NCBI RefSeq assembly: GCF_036785885.1
Contig: NC_092320.1
Span: forward strand, 14,881,557 to 14,945,556
DNA: 64,000 nt
Source of the DNA: Coffea arabica
Lineage: Eukaryota; Streptophyta; Magnoliopsida; Gentianales; Rubiaceae
Reading direction: 5' to 3'
Shown here one piece after another: positions 21,598 through 35,300 of this stretch; the stretch's first letter is position 1; every line of letters begins with the position of its first letter. The position numbers and the translations under genes were made by a program. A model generated the notes under the pieces. That model did no database searches, was not told where the DNA came from, and saw only the letters and a program-made list of their open reading frames with translations.

Positions 21598-24500
21598 GTG
21601 TGCTGCGAGTGCACCTTCCGTCCGACATTCCTATCGTAGGCTGTGAGCTGACGCCCTACGTGCTTGTAAAACGTCCTGATAAGTCCGTTATTACCGAAGA
21701 TGTTCCCGAGTCCACTCCACTTGATGGCTACTTCTTAAGATATAAGTGGTAGGTCTGCCCCTCTATTATTTCTTTTTCCTTTTTTTTTAATCAGGGTTTT
21801 TGCCCTTCTCTAAGCGAACGGAAAAAGGTTTTTCTTGTCATTTTTTTTGGTGCTTATAGTTTTAATTCTTGGGCTGTTTCCTTGTTAGTACTATTTGATT
21901 CTTATAGCTTTTATGCATGTTGCTTTTTGTCATGGTACTTTCGATTTTGGTTTCTTAGAGGTTGGATTGTACGGGTGGGTGACTGTTGTTATGGGCAAGT
22001 TGCCAAAATGTTGAGTAGCCATGACAGGTTTTTGGTTTGGTTATAATTATTGCTTTCGTTGATAATGATTGGTCTTTATGTTGTTGTGGTTCAGATGGCA
22101 TTAATGATTGCGTTGACAGAATGGTATATAGCCAAGATTAGTCTTTTTGTGGTTTATGGGAACTAGGGTTGCATTTTATTGTTTATGGTGTATGAATTAA
22201 ATGCGAGGAAGCATGAGATAAAATAAAAGGAAGGCTGTAGTTATTGTGCTAAATTTTTTTTTGTACTCTTCTGCTGAGATTTCAATGTAGGTTTTATTTC
22301 GTGTCTAAGGATTTTTGTAGTCTTCTGTAATGAAATAATGCATGGGAGTGTTCATCAGGTAAGTTATAAAAGCTGCCGCTGACTAAGTAATATGCTGATT
22401 AGTGTAGTTGGTAACAAAAGGAAGGTTTTAAGTTTGTATCGTTTAGGGTATGCTTACATGTTAATTGTGCTTTTATTAGTTTGCCATTGCTTCTGTCTTA
22501 CCTTTTCTGGCAATTTTCCCACCTTTTAATTGTGGCTTGTTTTTAACTTTCTGATGCTTCTTCATGTTACCTTTTGTGGAGTTTTCTACCCTCATTTGAG
22601 CAAGCAGATTCAATTTCAGTTTATATTTGTGGATTTAAATGAATTTTGATTATGTGGGTAAATTTGTTGGATTTGGATCTTAAGCGACATAGGCAACACG
22701 ATTTTGTCAGTATATCCCCATGTCATTCTGGGAAAAATGGACTTCTATGTAGCAAGCAATTTGTCTAAGTTCGAGTTGGTGTTTGACGAAAATGGAAGTG
22801 ATATTTGCAAGTATTATTGTTAGGGGCAACCTTGGATGGCTACCCTTCAGGTGTTGCAAAGTGGTAGTAGCTCATGTCTTGAGTCTGCAGTGGGCTTCTT
22901 TTGTATATTCTTACTGTTCTATCAGCTATTCTTTCTTGGAAATTGCTTTTATTGTATCTTAAAATAGGAGATGCATGTTGTAAGTAGCTTTAGGTTTTGA
23001 TGTGCAGTTGCTTCCCCCCCCCCACCCCCTTCCTCTTAACATTTCAACATAATTCTATTCTTGTCTGGAAGAGAATTTGGCCTGGCAAATTGATTTGCTT
23101 ATTTGAGCTGTAAACGTGTAAAACAATTGGTATATTGTTCGTTGATAGCGTCTGCGCTGTTTCATTGTGTTTCACTTCTGACAATCTGGACGAGTTATTT
23201 TTTCCATCCTGTAAGATCCTTGGTTTCACCTTTAAGCTTTATACTTCTTGCATCAATATGGTTTCCTTTTATTTTTATTTTGTTACCTGATTTTAATTGT
23301 TGATGTTGGATATTTCATATTATAGTGCTTTGTACACCAATACAATGTACATCCATCACAGAAGCAGAAGGCACATGTGCTTTTCCTTTCTTGGTCGAAT
23401 ACTTTCTGGATCTGGCTGTTTTACTTTTACACTTAACTTTTGGTTTTCTCAATTGCTATAAGGACAACTTTATAGTGTGTTGGGTATTAGATTACAGTCT
23501 TCAACTGCATTATTGAAACTTTTTTTTTGGGGGCAGGTATCGCATACAAAGTGATAGGAAAGTTGCAATCTGTAGTGTTCATCCATCTGAGCAAGCTACA
23601 TTGCAGTGTCTTGGATGTGTTAAAGCGAAAATACCTATCAGTAAGAGTTACCATTGTTCTCCGAAATGTTTCTCGGATGCATGGCAGCATCATCGTGTTT
23701 TGCATGAGCGCGCAGCTAGTGCTGTTAATGAAAATGGCAACGAGGAAGAAGAAATTTTTGGGCGCTTCAATGGTTCAGGATCTGGGGTTATCAATACAAA
23801 CTTGACGGGTACGCAGGCCAATTCTAGCTTGGCAAATGGTGCCACGGCTTTATACCCTGCTGCAGTAACACAGAGAGGTGGTGAGACATGGTTCGAAGTT
23901 GGACGATTTAAAACATACACACCGACGGCTGATGATATTGGCCATGTCCTTAAATTTGAGTGTGTTGTAGTGGATGCAGAATCCAAACAGCCTGTGGGGC
24001 ATCCAAGTACACTACACACTTCTCGCGTAATTCCAGCCCCATCTCCTACTCCACGTAGGTTGATTCCTGTCAGTGGAGTTGAAATGCCAGGGCATCTGGA
24101 CGTTGACGGTCGTGTATCTTCATCAGGAACCTTTACTGTGCTGTCATATAATATCCTATCCGATTCATATGCTGCAAATGATTTGTACAGTTACTGTCCT
24201 TCTTGGGCTCTTTCTTGGGCTTATCGAAGGCAGAATCTATTACGTGAGATAGTTGGCTACCGTGCTGACATTGTTTGTCTTCAAGAGGTACAGAAGTACA
24301 TCAAAGCTTCTATGTGCATTGTAAGATAGGTCAAAACTTAATGAATTTTCGGTGGAAAAATGGCGACCCTATGAAGGTCCGGCTAGAGAAGAAATGAGAA
24401 CAACAATGGAAATGCTTTTCTTTTTTCTTTTTTTAATAATAAAGGGTAAAAGGTTTGTCAGTTTTGTTCACAGTCACTTAACTGCATTTTGTTCATATAG

Positions 24501-27285
24501 AGTGGTTTCTCGGAGATCAGAAGTGCTATGTCAGTTAAAAAGCACAATTTCTTTTCCAAACAGTAGTTCATGTTGTATAATACAATAGTGACTTGTCAAA
24601 GCTAAGTGTGTTGTCTTTGGTTGCAAGTTTGTGTGTATTTTAAGTTGAAAAGTTTGTTTTCTTTTTTGTCTTCTTGTTGATATTCTGGTAAAGAATCCAT
24701 AAATTTATTTGTACAGTATGTTTATGTTGTCAAGTGCTTTTCAGCATTAATGAAAGGAAATTGGGTCAACTTTTACTTGGATCTGCCCAAACCTGAAATG
24801 TAAATGTTGTTTATGACTATTTTTCTCTCCTTGGCTGCCTAAAGTTTCAGCAAATGATTTCTTCCACCTGTTTAGGTATATTTATGTTGACGACAGGCAT
24901 GAAATCAATAGTGTTGACTGTATTTTTTCTGTCCTAGGTTCAATGTGACCATTTTGAGGAATTCTTCGCCCCTGAGCTGGATAAACATGGTTATCAAGCT
25001 CTATATAAACGAAAAACAGCCGAGGTTAGTCAAAATGTTGATTGTTGTCGTGTTCAAAGGTAGCTGTGCCAGTTATACATTAGACTGTTGTTGTGTGCAG
25101 GTCTTCAATGGGAATATTTATTCAAATGATGGTTGTGCTACATTTTTCCGCCGGGATAGATTTTCACATGTCAAGAAATATGAGGTATGAAGCTTTTTCA
25201 TTATATATTTTTGCATTTTCTCTTTTGTTGTGCTTGACTGTTCTGTGGTTGTGAAGGTTGAGTTTAACAAAGCTGCACAATCCTTGACTGACGCTTTAGT
25301 TCCAAGTACTCAGAAAAAAACTGCTCTGGGTCGATTGATCAAGGTATCTTAGTTCATTGATTACATGTAATTTTTTTTATTCCTTCCATTTGAAACGGAT
25401 GACATGCTGTTCTTTTTGAACTGTGTCATGATAAAATTTATGTTTCTTTAATATCTGAGTCAGTAAAAAATAGATGTCCCACATGTTTCTGACGCTCTTT
25501 GTTTTTTAATTTACCATCCAGAGGTCATACATGTTTTCCAGTTTAACCTTCAACTGTTTTTTATTGACTTTATACCATTCTTTTTTTTGACCTTAGACCC
25601 GCCATGTTATGCAAATCTTTTTAACATTCTTGCATTGTCAAAACTTGGGCATCTAGCTTGCTGAAAATAATGGCAATGCTTCATCTCTCGCTAATTATGG
25701 AGTAAAAGTTATGGTATGTTTTCGTATCTGACTAATAATGTGTCTTCATATAGGATAACATTGCACTTATAGTGGTTCTGGAAGCAAAATTTAGTAACCA
25801 GGGAATTGATAATCCTGGGAAGCGACAGCTTGTTTGTGTGGTAAGCATTTAAAGTTGGTTTGCTCTTTGTTCTCAAGTTATTTTATTCCTACTAATGTCA
25901 CTGTTGATCAATATGGCTGTGGCGATACTCTAATTTTTGGCCAGTTGCATTAATTTTCATCACTTGATTTAATTGATGGCTCATGCTTGCTTCATACTCC
26001 TGACTCAATATTACTTTTATGTACTTGAAATTCATTTCTCAATATCTTGGTCCCGTGAAATTGTTTCTTGTTTGTTAGACATGGTTTCTAGGTGACATAT
26101 TTTTTCTTTTGGGGGGAAAAGGTCCTTTGGATACATCTTTTTAAAATGTTCATCCTGTGGAGCATAATTGTGACAGTATGTATTACCTTCTTGTACAGGC
26201 TAATACACATGTCAATGTTCAGCAAGATTTAAAGGATGTGAAGCTGTGGCAGGTTCTTATTCAACCTCCTCTTGCTGTTGTAGTTGCCTCTATCTTATTA
26301 TGTGTTAATATTTGTTGATGTGCATGCCTTTGTATCAGGTTCATACATTGTTGAAAGGGTTAGAGAAAATTGCTGCCAGTGCAGATATCCCAATGCTCGT
26401 CTGTGGAGATTTTAATTCTGTTCCTGGAAGGTCAGATATGGTTTTTGTTTAATTTGCATACTAGTGGTTGTTGTTATGTAGGTTGTCCATCGAAGCAGGA
26501 GTTAACTTCCTGATTTATGTCGTGTTTTGGGTGCAGTGCTCCACATGCTCTTCTTGCCATGGGAAAAGTTGATCCAATGCATTCAGATTTAGCAGTTGAC
26601 CCTCTTGGAATCCTTCGCCCTGCCACAAAACTTACACATCAGTTGCCATTGGTATGTTTCTTGATCTTTAAACGCTAATTTTTAATTTCGTCGACAGATT
26701 AAACTTCTTTCTCTTTGAGAAGCTTTTAATATGCATAGGCTTGTACTACTAATGATCCTGAGTTGTACGTGCTTCTTGATATATCATATAGGTAAGTGCA
26801 TACTCATCATTCGGAAGAGCAGCTGGTATTGGTTTTGAGCAACAGAGGAGGAGATTGGATCTTACTACAAATGAACCTTTGTTCACCAACTGCACCAGGG
26901 ATTTTATCGGCACTCATGATTACATATTCTACTCAGGCATGCTCAAAGTGAACTGTCTTTTACTGTTTTTATCTGTTGACTCCCTAGTTCCCCCATGCAG
27001 AGCATTTCTGTCTGATTTATCTCTCATTTTTCAATTTGTCCAGGATAAATGTATATTGCTGGGTGTGTGAAGTAATTCTTGCTAAACGTATAATATATTT
27101 TTAGTAATGTTGTAAATTTGTTATTTTTTATCCTTTCAGCGGACTCCTTAACTGTGGAATCTTTGTTGGAGCTCTTGGATGAAGATGGCTTGAGAAAAGA
27201 CACAGCACTTCCTTCTCCAGAGTGGTCTTCTGATCACATAGCACTCTTAGCTGAATTTCGCTGCAAGCCTAGAACTAGGCGCTGA
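21591..27285 (+). CDS. CCR4: CCR4-type poly(A) deadenylase, 601 aa, 11 exons
   Basis: Carbon catabolite repressor 4 homologue: the 3'-5' exonuclease of the CCR4-NOT complex that shortens mRNA poly(A) tails in the cytoplasm. Exons: 21591-21748, 23537-24287, 24938-25024, 25101-25184, 25257-25343, 25754-25840, 26199-26252, 26339-26430, 26537-26651, 26792-26936, 27140-27285. The total is 602 codons with stop, and the known Arabidopsis protein is about the same length. The N-terminal part has a MYND-like Cys/His cluster (CLGCVKAKIPISKSYHCSPKC, then H residues, from about residue 77), which in plant CCR4 replaces the yeast LRR as the CAF1-binding region. The EEP nuclease landmarks are LSYNILSDSYA, CLQEVQCDHF (catalytic Glu), CGDFNSVPGS (Asp/Asn) and SSDHIALLAEF (closing Asp-His). 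All introns are GT-AG except the tenth, which reads GC at its donor (26937). Exon 1 is preceded by an overlapping upstream ORF. The 1.8-kb first intron carries T-rich tracts. Confidence 0.96.
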
Positions 27286-29185
27286 CACTGGGTAGGCTGC
27301 TACTTCCAGTCCTTTTACATCTTTACCTAGATCTTATTTTGATTTATGAGGCAGTGAATGTATCGGATGTTGCTGACATGATTTTAATTCCTATTGTTTC
27401 GTTTCACTTCATTATTGAAACAAATCAGGATGGTGCCTATTGTGTAGGGATTATTGAAAAGGTTGTAAATATGTATTAACTCATGCCCAAGCATTCTCCC
27501 TCTCCCACCTCGTTTGATTACTCAAGTTTTGATGCCCGTGGCTGCAGGTCTTGTTTGCGGAGGAATTTCAGAAATAGAAACAGAGACAGAGTCATTTGTA
27601 AGAATAGTAGATGATGTTTCCTGTGTTTTTCCTTAGGTGTTCCCCAGTGGATCCTTAGTTGTGATCTTTTGTATCATGCAACCTTTGTTTCATAGAGAAA
27701 TTGTGGTCATGCTGTACTATAGAAGTTCTCCTCTAATTCAAATAGAAATATAATACCAAATACCCATAGGCGGTATGACCGGCTTTTTTCCAAATTTCTT
27801 TGGTGCTTTGCTTTTCACATCCATTGAGCTGCCAGCATTTTGAGGCGGCAATTTCCTGCTGGAATTTTTAGCCAACGGCACTGGGATGAGTGAATCTAAG
27901 AGCTTGCTGCTCATCAGATGATGGACTCCATCATCTTATAAAGAGACCTTAACGATATGGTAATTTTTATTGTTATATATTGAGAAAAACAAATTAAGAT
28001 TGCATATTACACATCCTATGAGTTGAAAATTTCTCTAAAGCCGTGGGAAGGAATTTTGTCGAAAACGTTTGAAAGATGAACAAAATTAAAAATGGTCAAA
28101 AGAATCGCGTTGCCTGTAGTGTGTTGGAAAATAAAAAAAAAGGCATGAATTTTAGAATTGCGAAAAAAATGTTAGAAGAAAAACCGCTGAATGTTAAGGG
28201 TCTTGATGTCATATTGGTTTTTATGGCGTGGATATAGAACACAAAGGTGCGGAAAAATTTTTATGGTCATTTCATTTCCTGGCGGGCAGTTTTGGTATGT
28301 ACAAATGTTCGATTAGGACCATCTGATGATGTTCCAGGAGAATCAGTCAAAACTGCCGTAAATTTCAAATCACACATGTCTGTACTTCCTGATTGCTTGA
28401 TTATCCAACACATCTGGAAAAAAAAAAAAATATATATATATATATATATAAAGGCTCAAATGCCAGATACACAAGCAAGTAGTCGGTCATCAAATTTGCT
28501 CATCCTTGTACGTAATTCATCAAAGAAAAAAAGAACGGAACAAGTTGCAGCGGTCTCTGGCGCCTGTTGAGTGTCAAAGCTTCGTTCGGACATTCACTTA
28601 ATGTGATTTCAGCTCTTCATTTTGCTGCTCTCATTACGAGTCCCTGCAGTTTGGCTGATTGAGATTGACAACTGAACTGGTCAAAATCCAAGTCTAAGTC
28701 GTGTATAATCAAAGCAGAAATAACAATTCATCCAGATATGTTTAGATATCTGTCATTGCATCGGGGGTTTTATATCACATTTTGGAAACTGCCATTGAAG
28801 AAGTTTGGGGTTAAGAAAGAAAGAAAAAAAAAGGTCAGGTTGGTTGAATGTTGATTTCAGATGGATTAGATGAGTATATCTGTCTAAGTTTGCTCATTAT
28901 ATTAGTACTTACTGCGTTGCAAAATGACCACACGCGTCAATATCTTGATTGCAAGGCAAGGGCCCAAAACTCAGACGAAGCTCAGCAAAGGAAGTCAATT
29001 CAATTAGAGCATAGGAAAGTTTGAAATCTTGCTCAGTCATTTTAGCTTGAGGTACTTGCCAAATTGGATACATCACGAAGACATGCTTTTACAAGTTTTT
29101 CTGGACAGCGATTTTCTGACTCCTGCGGGCTGTGTTGCAGTCCCAGCAATTAATGTATGACGTCGTGCATGCCTGAATTAGCGCC
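27286..29185. other. Intergenic; CCR4 3' region and DNA of unknown content
   Basis: The 3' UTR of CCR4 extends from 27286, possibly with a further splice, and ATAATACC-type poly(A) signals lie near 27740. From about 27950 to 29185 I recognise no gene. A TA microsatellite lies at 28430-28450. The right part leads into the promoter of the lipid transfer protein gene. Confidence 0.45.
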
Positions 29186-29189
29186 AATC

Positions 29190-29281
29190 CATATATATAT
29201 ATATATGTATATGTATATGTATATGTGTATACACACACACACACACACACACGCACACACAGAGAGAGACACATATACATG
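29190..29281. repeat. Compound microsatellite (TA, TG, CA, GA)
   Basis: ATATATAT from 29190 passes into GTATAT units, then an uninterrupted CA run (about 29231-29260) and an AGAGAGA run. The tract ends about 100 bp before the start codon of the lipid transfer protein gene, so it lies in that gene's promoter or leader. It is a likely source of length variation. Confidence 0.85.
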
Positions 29282-29379
29282 CAAAGGGGCAGAACCATAT
29301 CATCCCTTAATAATCACCCACCTCTTTCTCGCGGCAGTTTTATTGAATTGGCTAAATAAACTGCATAATTTGGCGTGTC

Positions 29380-30267
29380 ATGGAGAAAATTAGCGCAAGA
29401 GTTTCACTATGTTTGCTAGCTCTGATGATGGCTGGTTGTGTTAGAGTAAGCAGTGATTTTGCACAAGACAAGCGAGAATGCCAAGATCAATTGGCCGGTC
29501 TGTCGCCTTGTGTTTCATTTATAAGCGAAGAGGAGAAGCATCCCAGCCCAGTTTGTTGCCTCAGGCTGGGAAATAACTACGATCAAAAGCGCAGGTGTTT
29601 GTGCATGCTGGTGAGAGACCGTAATGAACCAGGTCTTGGCTTCAAAATCAACGCTACACTTGCACTCGCTCTTCCCTTCATCTGTCACATACCAGCTAAC
29701 GCGACGCAGTGTCTTGGTAATCGATCAACTATAGATTAATTCCCGCATATAGTCTTAGCTCTGCTCGTAACTTTCATCCCTTTTTCTTTTTTGGCTAATA
29801 TTTGTGGCTTGGATTACAGATTTTCTGCACCTGGATCCTCGGTCACCAGATGCTCAGATTTTTCTGCAGTTCTCTAATTCTTCTGGAAGTAGAACCTCAA
29901 CTATTAGTGGCATAGGTACACTTTCTATTCTTTACACTTTATCCTACAACTTTCTATGCCCATGCTTTTGCACAATTTTTCTGTTTTTAATAAATAGTAC
30001 ACCGATGATCATCGGAGGTTGAGTTTGTGACACCAAATCACAGGATTCATCTGTCTGTTTGCAGAAACGTGATGATGGTCTGTTTTATGTTATATGTTTT
30101 GCTATACATTGCTGATACCCGTTTTTTTTTAATTTTAATTTCTTTCTTTTGTAGCAGCTGATTCTGGAAGTTCAAGCTCGATAAATCGTGGAAAGAAATG
30201 GCTTAACTTGGCGATGCTTGGCGTGGTTTCAGTTTGGCCACTCATATCAAGCTTCATTAGCAAGTAG
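29380..30267 (+). CDS. GPI-anchored non-specific lipid transfer protein, 181 aa, 3 exons
   Basis: Exons are 29380-29716, 29820-29915 and 30155-30267 (546 nt with stop). The protein has a signal peptide over about residues 1-25 (MEKISARVSLCLLALMMAGC), then the eight-cysteine motif spaced C-x9-C-x14-CC-x12-C-x1-C-x26-C-x8-C. A Ser-rich linker and a C-terminal hydrophobic segment (LNLAMLGVVSVWPLISSFI) follow, the latter a typical GPI-attachment signal. The family binds lipids in a cavity held by four disulfides and acts at the outer face of the plasma membrane, in cuticle or wall lipid delivery. The CC-x12 and long x26 spacing place it with the LTPG group. Intron 2 ends TAGCAG, a tandem acceptor that could give products differing by one codon (30155 or 30158). 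The first exon alone reads on to a stop inside intron 1, giving a false 119-codon ORF. Confidence 0.9.
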
Positions 30268-30942
30268 TTTGTAGGGAAATTAGAGTGGTGCTGTCTTTGC
30301 CCTTTTTCTTCCCCAAAAGAATGCAAGTGCATGCGTGTGTGTGGTGTATTTATATGTGTCTTTTTTGTGAGCACTTGTGATAAATATTAGAATCAAGGAA
30401 TATGCAATCTAGTGAAACCAATGATCCCTTCCAGAAAGACACAAACGTGGTTCTTCCCAACAAGCGTTGCATTCTTCTTCTTGATCTTACAACTAATGAA
30501 GTGCTTCTTATTTCCTCACAGCAACGGGGGACTGGAGAGGGTAATGTACCAATTAGTAGCATCTGTGATGGTTGTTTATGACTTCCTCTTCTTCTTCTAG
30601 TAAATGTGTGTGTCTGTGTACCCTTGTTTCCATGAGTGCACAGATACTTCAGGAAGCCAAAAGATGAGCAAATTTGATACTAAATTATTGAACCTAAATA
30701 TGGCAAAATTTTCATTTTCCGCATGATCTAGAAACAATTGCTTTCCATACGAACAAAAACCTACCCATAGGATGCCCCATCCCTTTCAGATGCATTGTGT
30801 GTTTGGGATACGCTTGAACATAGGTCAACCAAAGTGGTCTTGCAACTCAAGCAGAGCTTTGCCATCGAAGGCATGCAATTTTGTGAAGAGGAAGGTTCTC
30901 CTAAACTTGAGGCAACAAGCTATCCTAGAGTTTATGCCATGC

Positions 30943-31006
<64 letters not shown>

Positions 31007-32325
31007 ATAGTCTGATGCAAAAATGGTATTATGTCAGAGGTCCTATGAAAAATGGAACATAATACGATAAATCATTGAGAATAAAAATATGCCAAAACCC
31101 TCATGGTATAAACCTGACACTAATAATACAACCATTAAGATGCGAACCCGAACCTATGAAACCATGTTCTACACATAGTTTTACCTGTTGAAAGTAGTTG
31201 CTGATTTTCATAGGAAGGTGTTGTGATCTTGCATAATGCATTAAAAAGTAATTGCGAAATGTAGAAAGCATACACGTTAAATCTAATCTGCGTGCTTGAT
31301 TTGATGGAGCAATAGAAGCACGATGACCTGAGAGTAAAATGGTATCATGAATCCAAGTAAGTCCACAAGTTGTAGAACACATGTTCAAAACCTGAAAGCA
31401 CAAAGATTGCAATGTTACTTGTGATTCCTTTCCTCCTTCATAATTCTTCGCGTAAGGAAAACAGAATCTACACGTAAAGGGATTAGGCAAATTCTCCGAA
31501 TAAGGAAAACAGAATCTACACACAAGGGGAAAACATCCCTAATTATTGTGGCAATGGCACAAAACATCTTCTAGTTACCCCACCAGTGGCCAAAAGGCAA
31601 GCATTGGATGTTGGTGCTTGATGCGCATCATTAGCATGATGCTCAGGTCTGGGAATCCCTAGAACACTGTGTGGTGGGGGTATGGTCAACTCACTTAAAG
31701 TTTGGTAAGAAGGGGTGGGTCCAATTAGTAAAAGAGAATTTAACCACTAAATAAAATCCAATGAAGCTTTCACATGCGTATCAGGGAATGTTTTTCTGAA
31801 AATAAAGAGAGGACTGCCATTGAATAATGGCTGGTCCTCTCTGGGAAGCTTTCTAATTCTGCCCCATTTGTTAGTGCATTCTTCACTTCTTGAAGACAAA
31901 AGCAAAAAACAATGCTTCAGTGGGATTTGAAAAAGAAATGCAACTGAAGTTTGATGGCTTGATATAGATGGCATTTCACATTACAGAGCAGAAATATTGA
32001 GTGGATACTGTCCATATAAAGTCTTTATCAGCATGAAGCAAACGTGGGAATTTTAAGCAAGGTTTTTTTATTTTTTTAAATTGAAACATTAAAGGGAGCA
32101 TAACAGTTAAATACGTCCTGAACTCCTGAAACCGAAGTTAAAAGCTCAAAGCACATTTTAAGGGTCAACAAGGGGGCTTAACAATATTTTGAGCTTTAGC
32201 CAACAAGAGAGTCTGAACAGGTTATCCATTTAAACCATGGACTATCACTTACTTTAAATAAGACGGTAAGCCAATCTATTAAACTTTAATGCAAGATATT
32301 ATTTGCAGCCTGACAGACTTACAGC
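30268..32325. other. Intergenic between convergent genes
   Basis: No gene can be supported. A long TA microsatellite occupies 30951-31002. Near 31440-31525 the phrase AAGGAAAACAGAATCTACAC occurs twice about 65 bp apart, which makes the 140-codon minus-strand frame there look repetitive rather than genic. The right end holds the 3' UTR of the minus-strand F-box gene. Confidence 0.5.
30951..31002. repeat. TA dinucleotide microsatellite
   Basis: About 26 uninterrupted AT units. It lies between the convergently transcribed lipid transfer and F-box genes. Confidence 0.9.
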
Positions 32326-35300
32326 TTAGCTATGCACTTTGAAGCATTTCAGCTTTGGGAACAATTGACGGAGTTCGTCACGCGCCCTTCCCTGCACAAA
32401 TTTTTTTTTTTAAAAGGGACTATATTAAAGCCCTGTGTCACCTATGATTGCATATAGATGGCTCCCAGAGAATGTTAACATTCTCAGGTGCATATTATGT
32501 GCATTTGTTTGAAACATAAAATGAAAAATATAATATTTACATTTATCATAAGATACAATATGATCTCCAAACAAGTATGTCATAAGTTCGTCGTCTTCAT
32601 AGAACGAAATATGTAAAATCTATTTCAACATCCAGAATTACATTTATCCAAATCCCTTGTTTGTCTATCCTATCAAGTCACATCCCCATCCTTCGTAAGC
32701 ATTCTTCCTAGATCGGGACAAATAGAAGACTCCAGTTCTTATGCCTTGTATACCAATCAAAATTAATTTTCAAGGAACTAGTACATACGAGCATTGTTGT
32801 GGAAAGGGACAATGCATTTTGTACAGATAAGAATGCATAACAAGTGGAAGGACTTTTGCTACTATGGCAAACCAAAAGCTTACCTTAATGCCAACACAAC
32901 CATTCACGTCGAGTGTTGTGAGTGTACCTGAGCAGCATTTGCAGAGGGCCTCAAGGCACCTATCAGTCACCCCAACAATCCCAAACAAGCTAAAAGGCAA
33001 AACAGCCAAGCCCCAGAGACACAAGTTTCAGTCCAATAGCAGGAAAAATGTGCTAATACATCAAAGTAAGCCTACTTCTTGTATGCCTATATCAAGTTCA
33101 GAATACAATGGCAAGGAATGTGCAAAAATTAACAGGCAGATATCCATGAATTAGATTATCTAATATTTTTACAAGGGGATTACTCTAATGTACAAATAAG
33201 TACTTCATCTAATGCCAATCTTCAATTTTCTGGATTTACCTCAAAAGTTCAAGAGAACTGCAGCTTTCAGCTATAGCTTTCACTCCCACATCTGTCACAT
33301 GTATACACCTAAATAACAAAGCATTAGCTCTAACAAAATAGACAAATTTCTTGCATATCGCTAAAGCCCATATCTGGCTTACCATGTCAAATTCAGTGAA
33401 ACTAGCTTTCTGCAGTTGGCTATAGAACGTAGTCCATCATCTGTTAGGTTCTAATATACCAAACTTTGGTCAAAACCAATGGCTTGGGACAAAAAATCCA
33501 CCATTGCACAAAGTTGTAGGTTGGCTATTCAAGTTTGATTATGACACAAATCTGTTATTCTAAAACAGAATATACCTGAGCACCACAAAGGTCTAAAAAC
33601 CTTAGATGCGACAACAGAGAGATCTTTTTATAAGCTTCATCTGTAAAGCTGCCCAAACAAAATGTAGAAGTTGAGATGTACACAAGCATGGCATACATTT
33701 GAGATGTATAAGTTGTGTTCGATTACTAGAAAGGTCCTAATTTTACATATTATTCAAGGGTAAATTTACCTAGAGAGGGCATAAAGATTCAAACTTTGAA
33801 GAGAATAGCAATTCAGCAATATCTGTTGTAAACCACCATCTGTTAGCTTGATGCACCTAGTGACATCCCAAAGATATGAAGTGAGATACTGTCAGGAGGG
33901 ATGAATTATTTGACCCCCTAAATGGGTTATGAAGATGAGAAGCAGTTGATGCAAGATTCCTGTAATGAATAATTCTCCATTTTCATGTAATAAAATACTG
34001 CATCCTCCAGTGATTTCTTTTTCTTTTTCTTTTTCTTTTGTAACACAGTCAAATGATCACTGTCTTGTCTAGACATCTTTGAAACAAGATCTTCTCTATT
34101 CATCAGCCTTGAGTTAAAAACAAGCAATAGCTGATATAATTATGTCAACTATTTTATTTATAGATTTCTAACAGTCACTACAGTATGTTTCTTTATTTTG
34201 TCTTTCCAATGCAATAAGACTATGAATCCAACATTAACCTTAATCCATACCTTGTCAGGTTTAAAGATTCCAAGTCTCGATAATTGTCAGCAATTAAGTG
34301 CAAACTTTGCTCCGTGATATTCTGTCATTGTCAAGAAAAAGAAGCTACATGAGAGATTTCCATCTTACAACAGATGAAGTGATCAAGAAAACGTAGCATG
34401 CATGATGAGCAGGAGTTGACAACAAGTAAGGCTCATGTCTAACTACGTAACAAAAATTTGCATCACAGGAAAAAAAACTTACAAATATTTGCATTACGGA
34501 AGAAACGAAATTGAAGAAAATAAATTTTAGTAAATTTTTTGGTAAGAGCTATGAAGTCTTAGCAGCAATATACAATTTCTTCAGTTGAAAGCTTGGAGCT
34601 TTCCAAATGGGAATCAAGATTAGGTTACTCTAATTACCTTAGGCAAAAGAATTCATAGAAAAGAAATAAATCAAGTAGTCCAAGACTATTGATCTCTAAA
34701 AGAAAATTTAAACAAGTGGAGAAACATACTTATTGGCATGTCATTAATTGTTTCCAACAAGAAGCAGATCTTAGGAAAGAAAATTTGATTTGCACCCTAT
34801 TTTGGTGAATTTTGACAAAACAATATGTTTCATTATTTTCAACCTGCTTCTTTCTATTTATGGACTTAAAAGTCTTCTAAGAGAGAGGCTCAACCTAACA
34901 ACCATTCTCTCTTTTCCATTATATTTCCTCTCAGAGTTAATCTATAAGACTAATCTTCAGCACAAGACATCAAAACTTAAATACAAATCACCTGTCGGAT
35001 TTATGGCAGAAATGTCCATATAGTGCCGCATCTTAAAAGTTCAAGGTCATGCATGGAAATTCTAGGACATTTATTGTATAAATTAGGGTTTTTTTTGGGG
35101 GGGGGGGACATTGTTGCTTCTACATCCACGGATTTGAATTATCAGTTTTCATGTACCTTACACCCACTCAAGTTCAAATCAGTTATACGTTTACAGTTCC
35201 TCACCAAATGCTTGACTCCAATATCTGTAACCCTGAAAGCAAAAGTATAAGCGAAGCCCATTGATGATTAAGAGATTTTAGCTATAATTTGCAATAGAAG

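Noticed and set aside
29380-29739. Lipid transfer protein as a single 119-codon exon
   Set aside because: The ending after the last cysteine reads into an intron. Splicing at 29716 joins a linker and a GPI signal that fit the family.
31101-31523. A 140-codon minus-strand frame
   Set aside because: It contains an internal DNA repeat (AAGGAAAACAGAATCTACAC twice), has no recognisable domain and shows no splice context; it looks like a chance frame.
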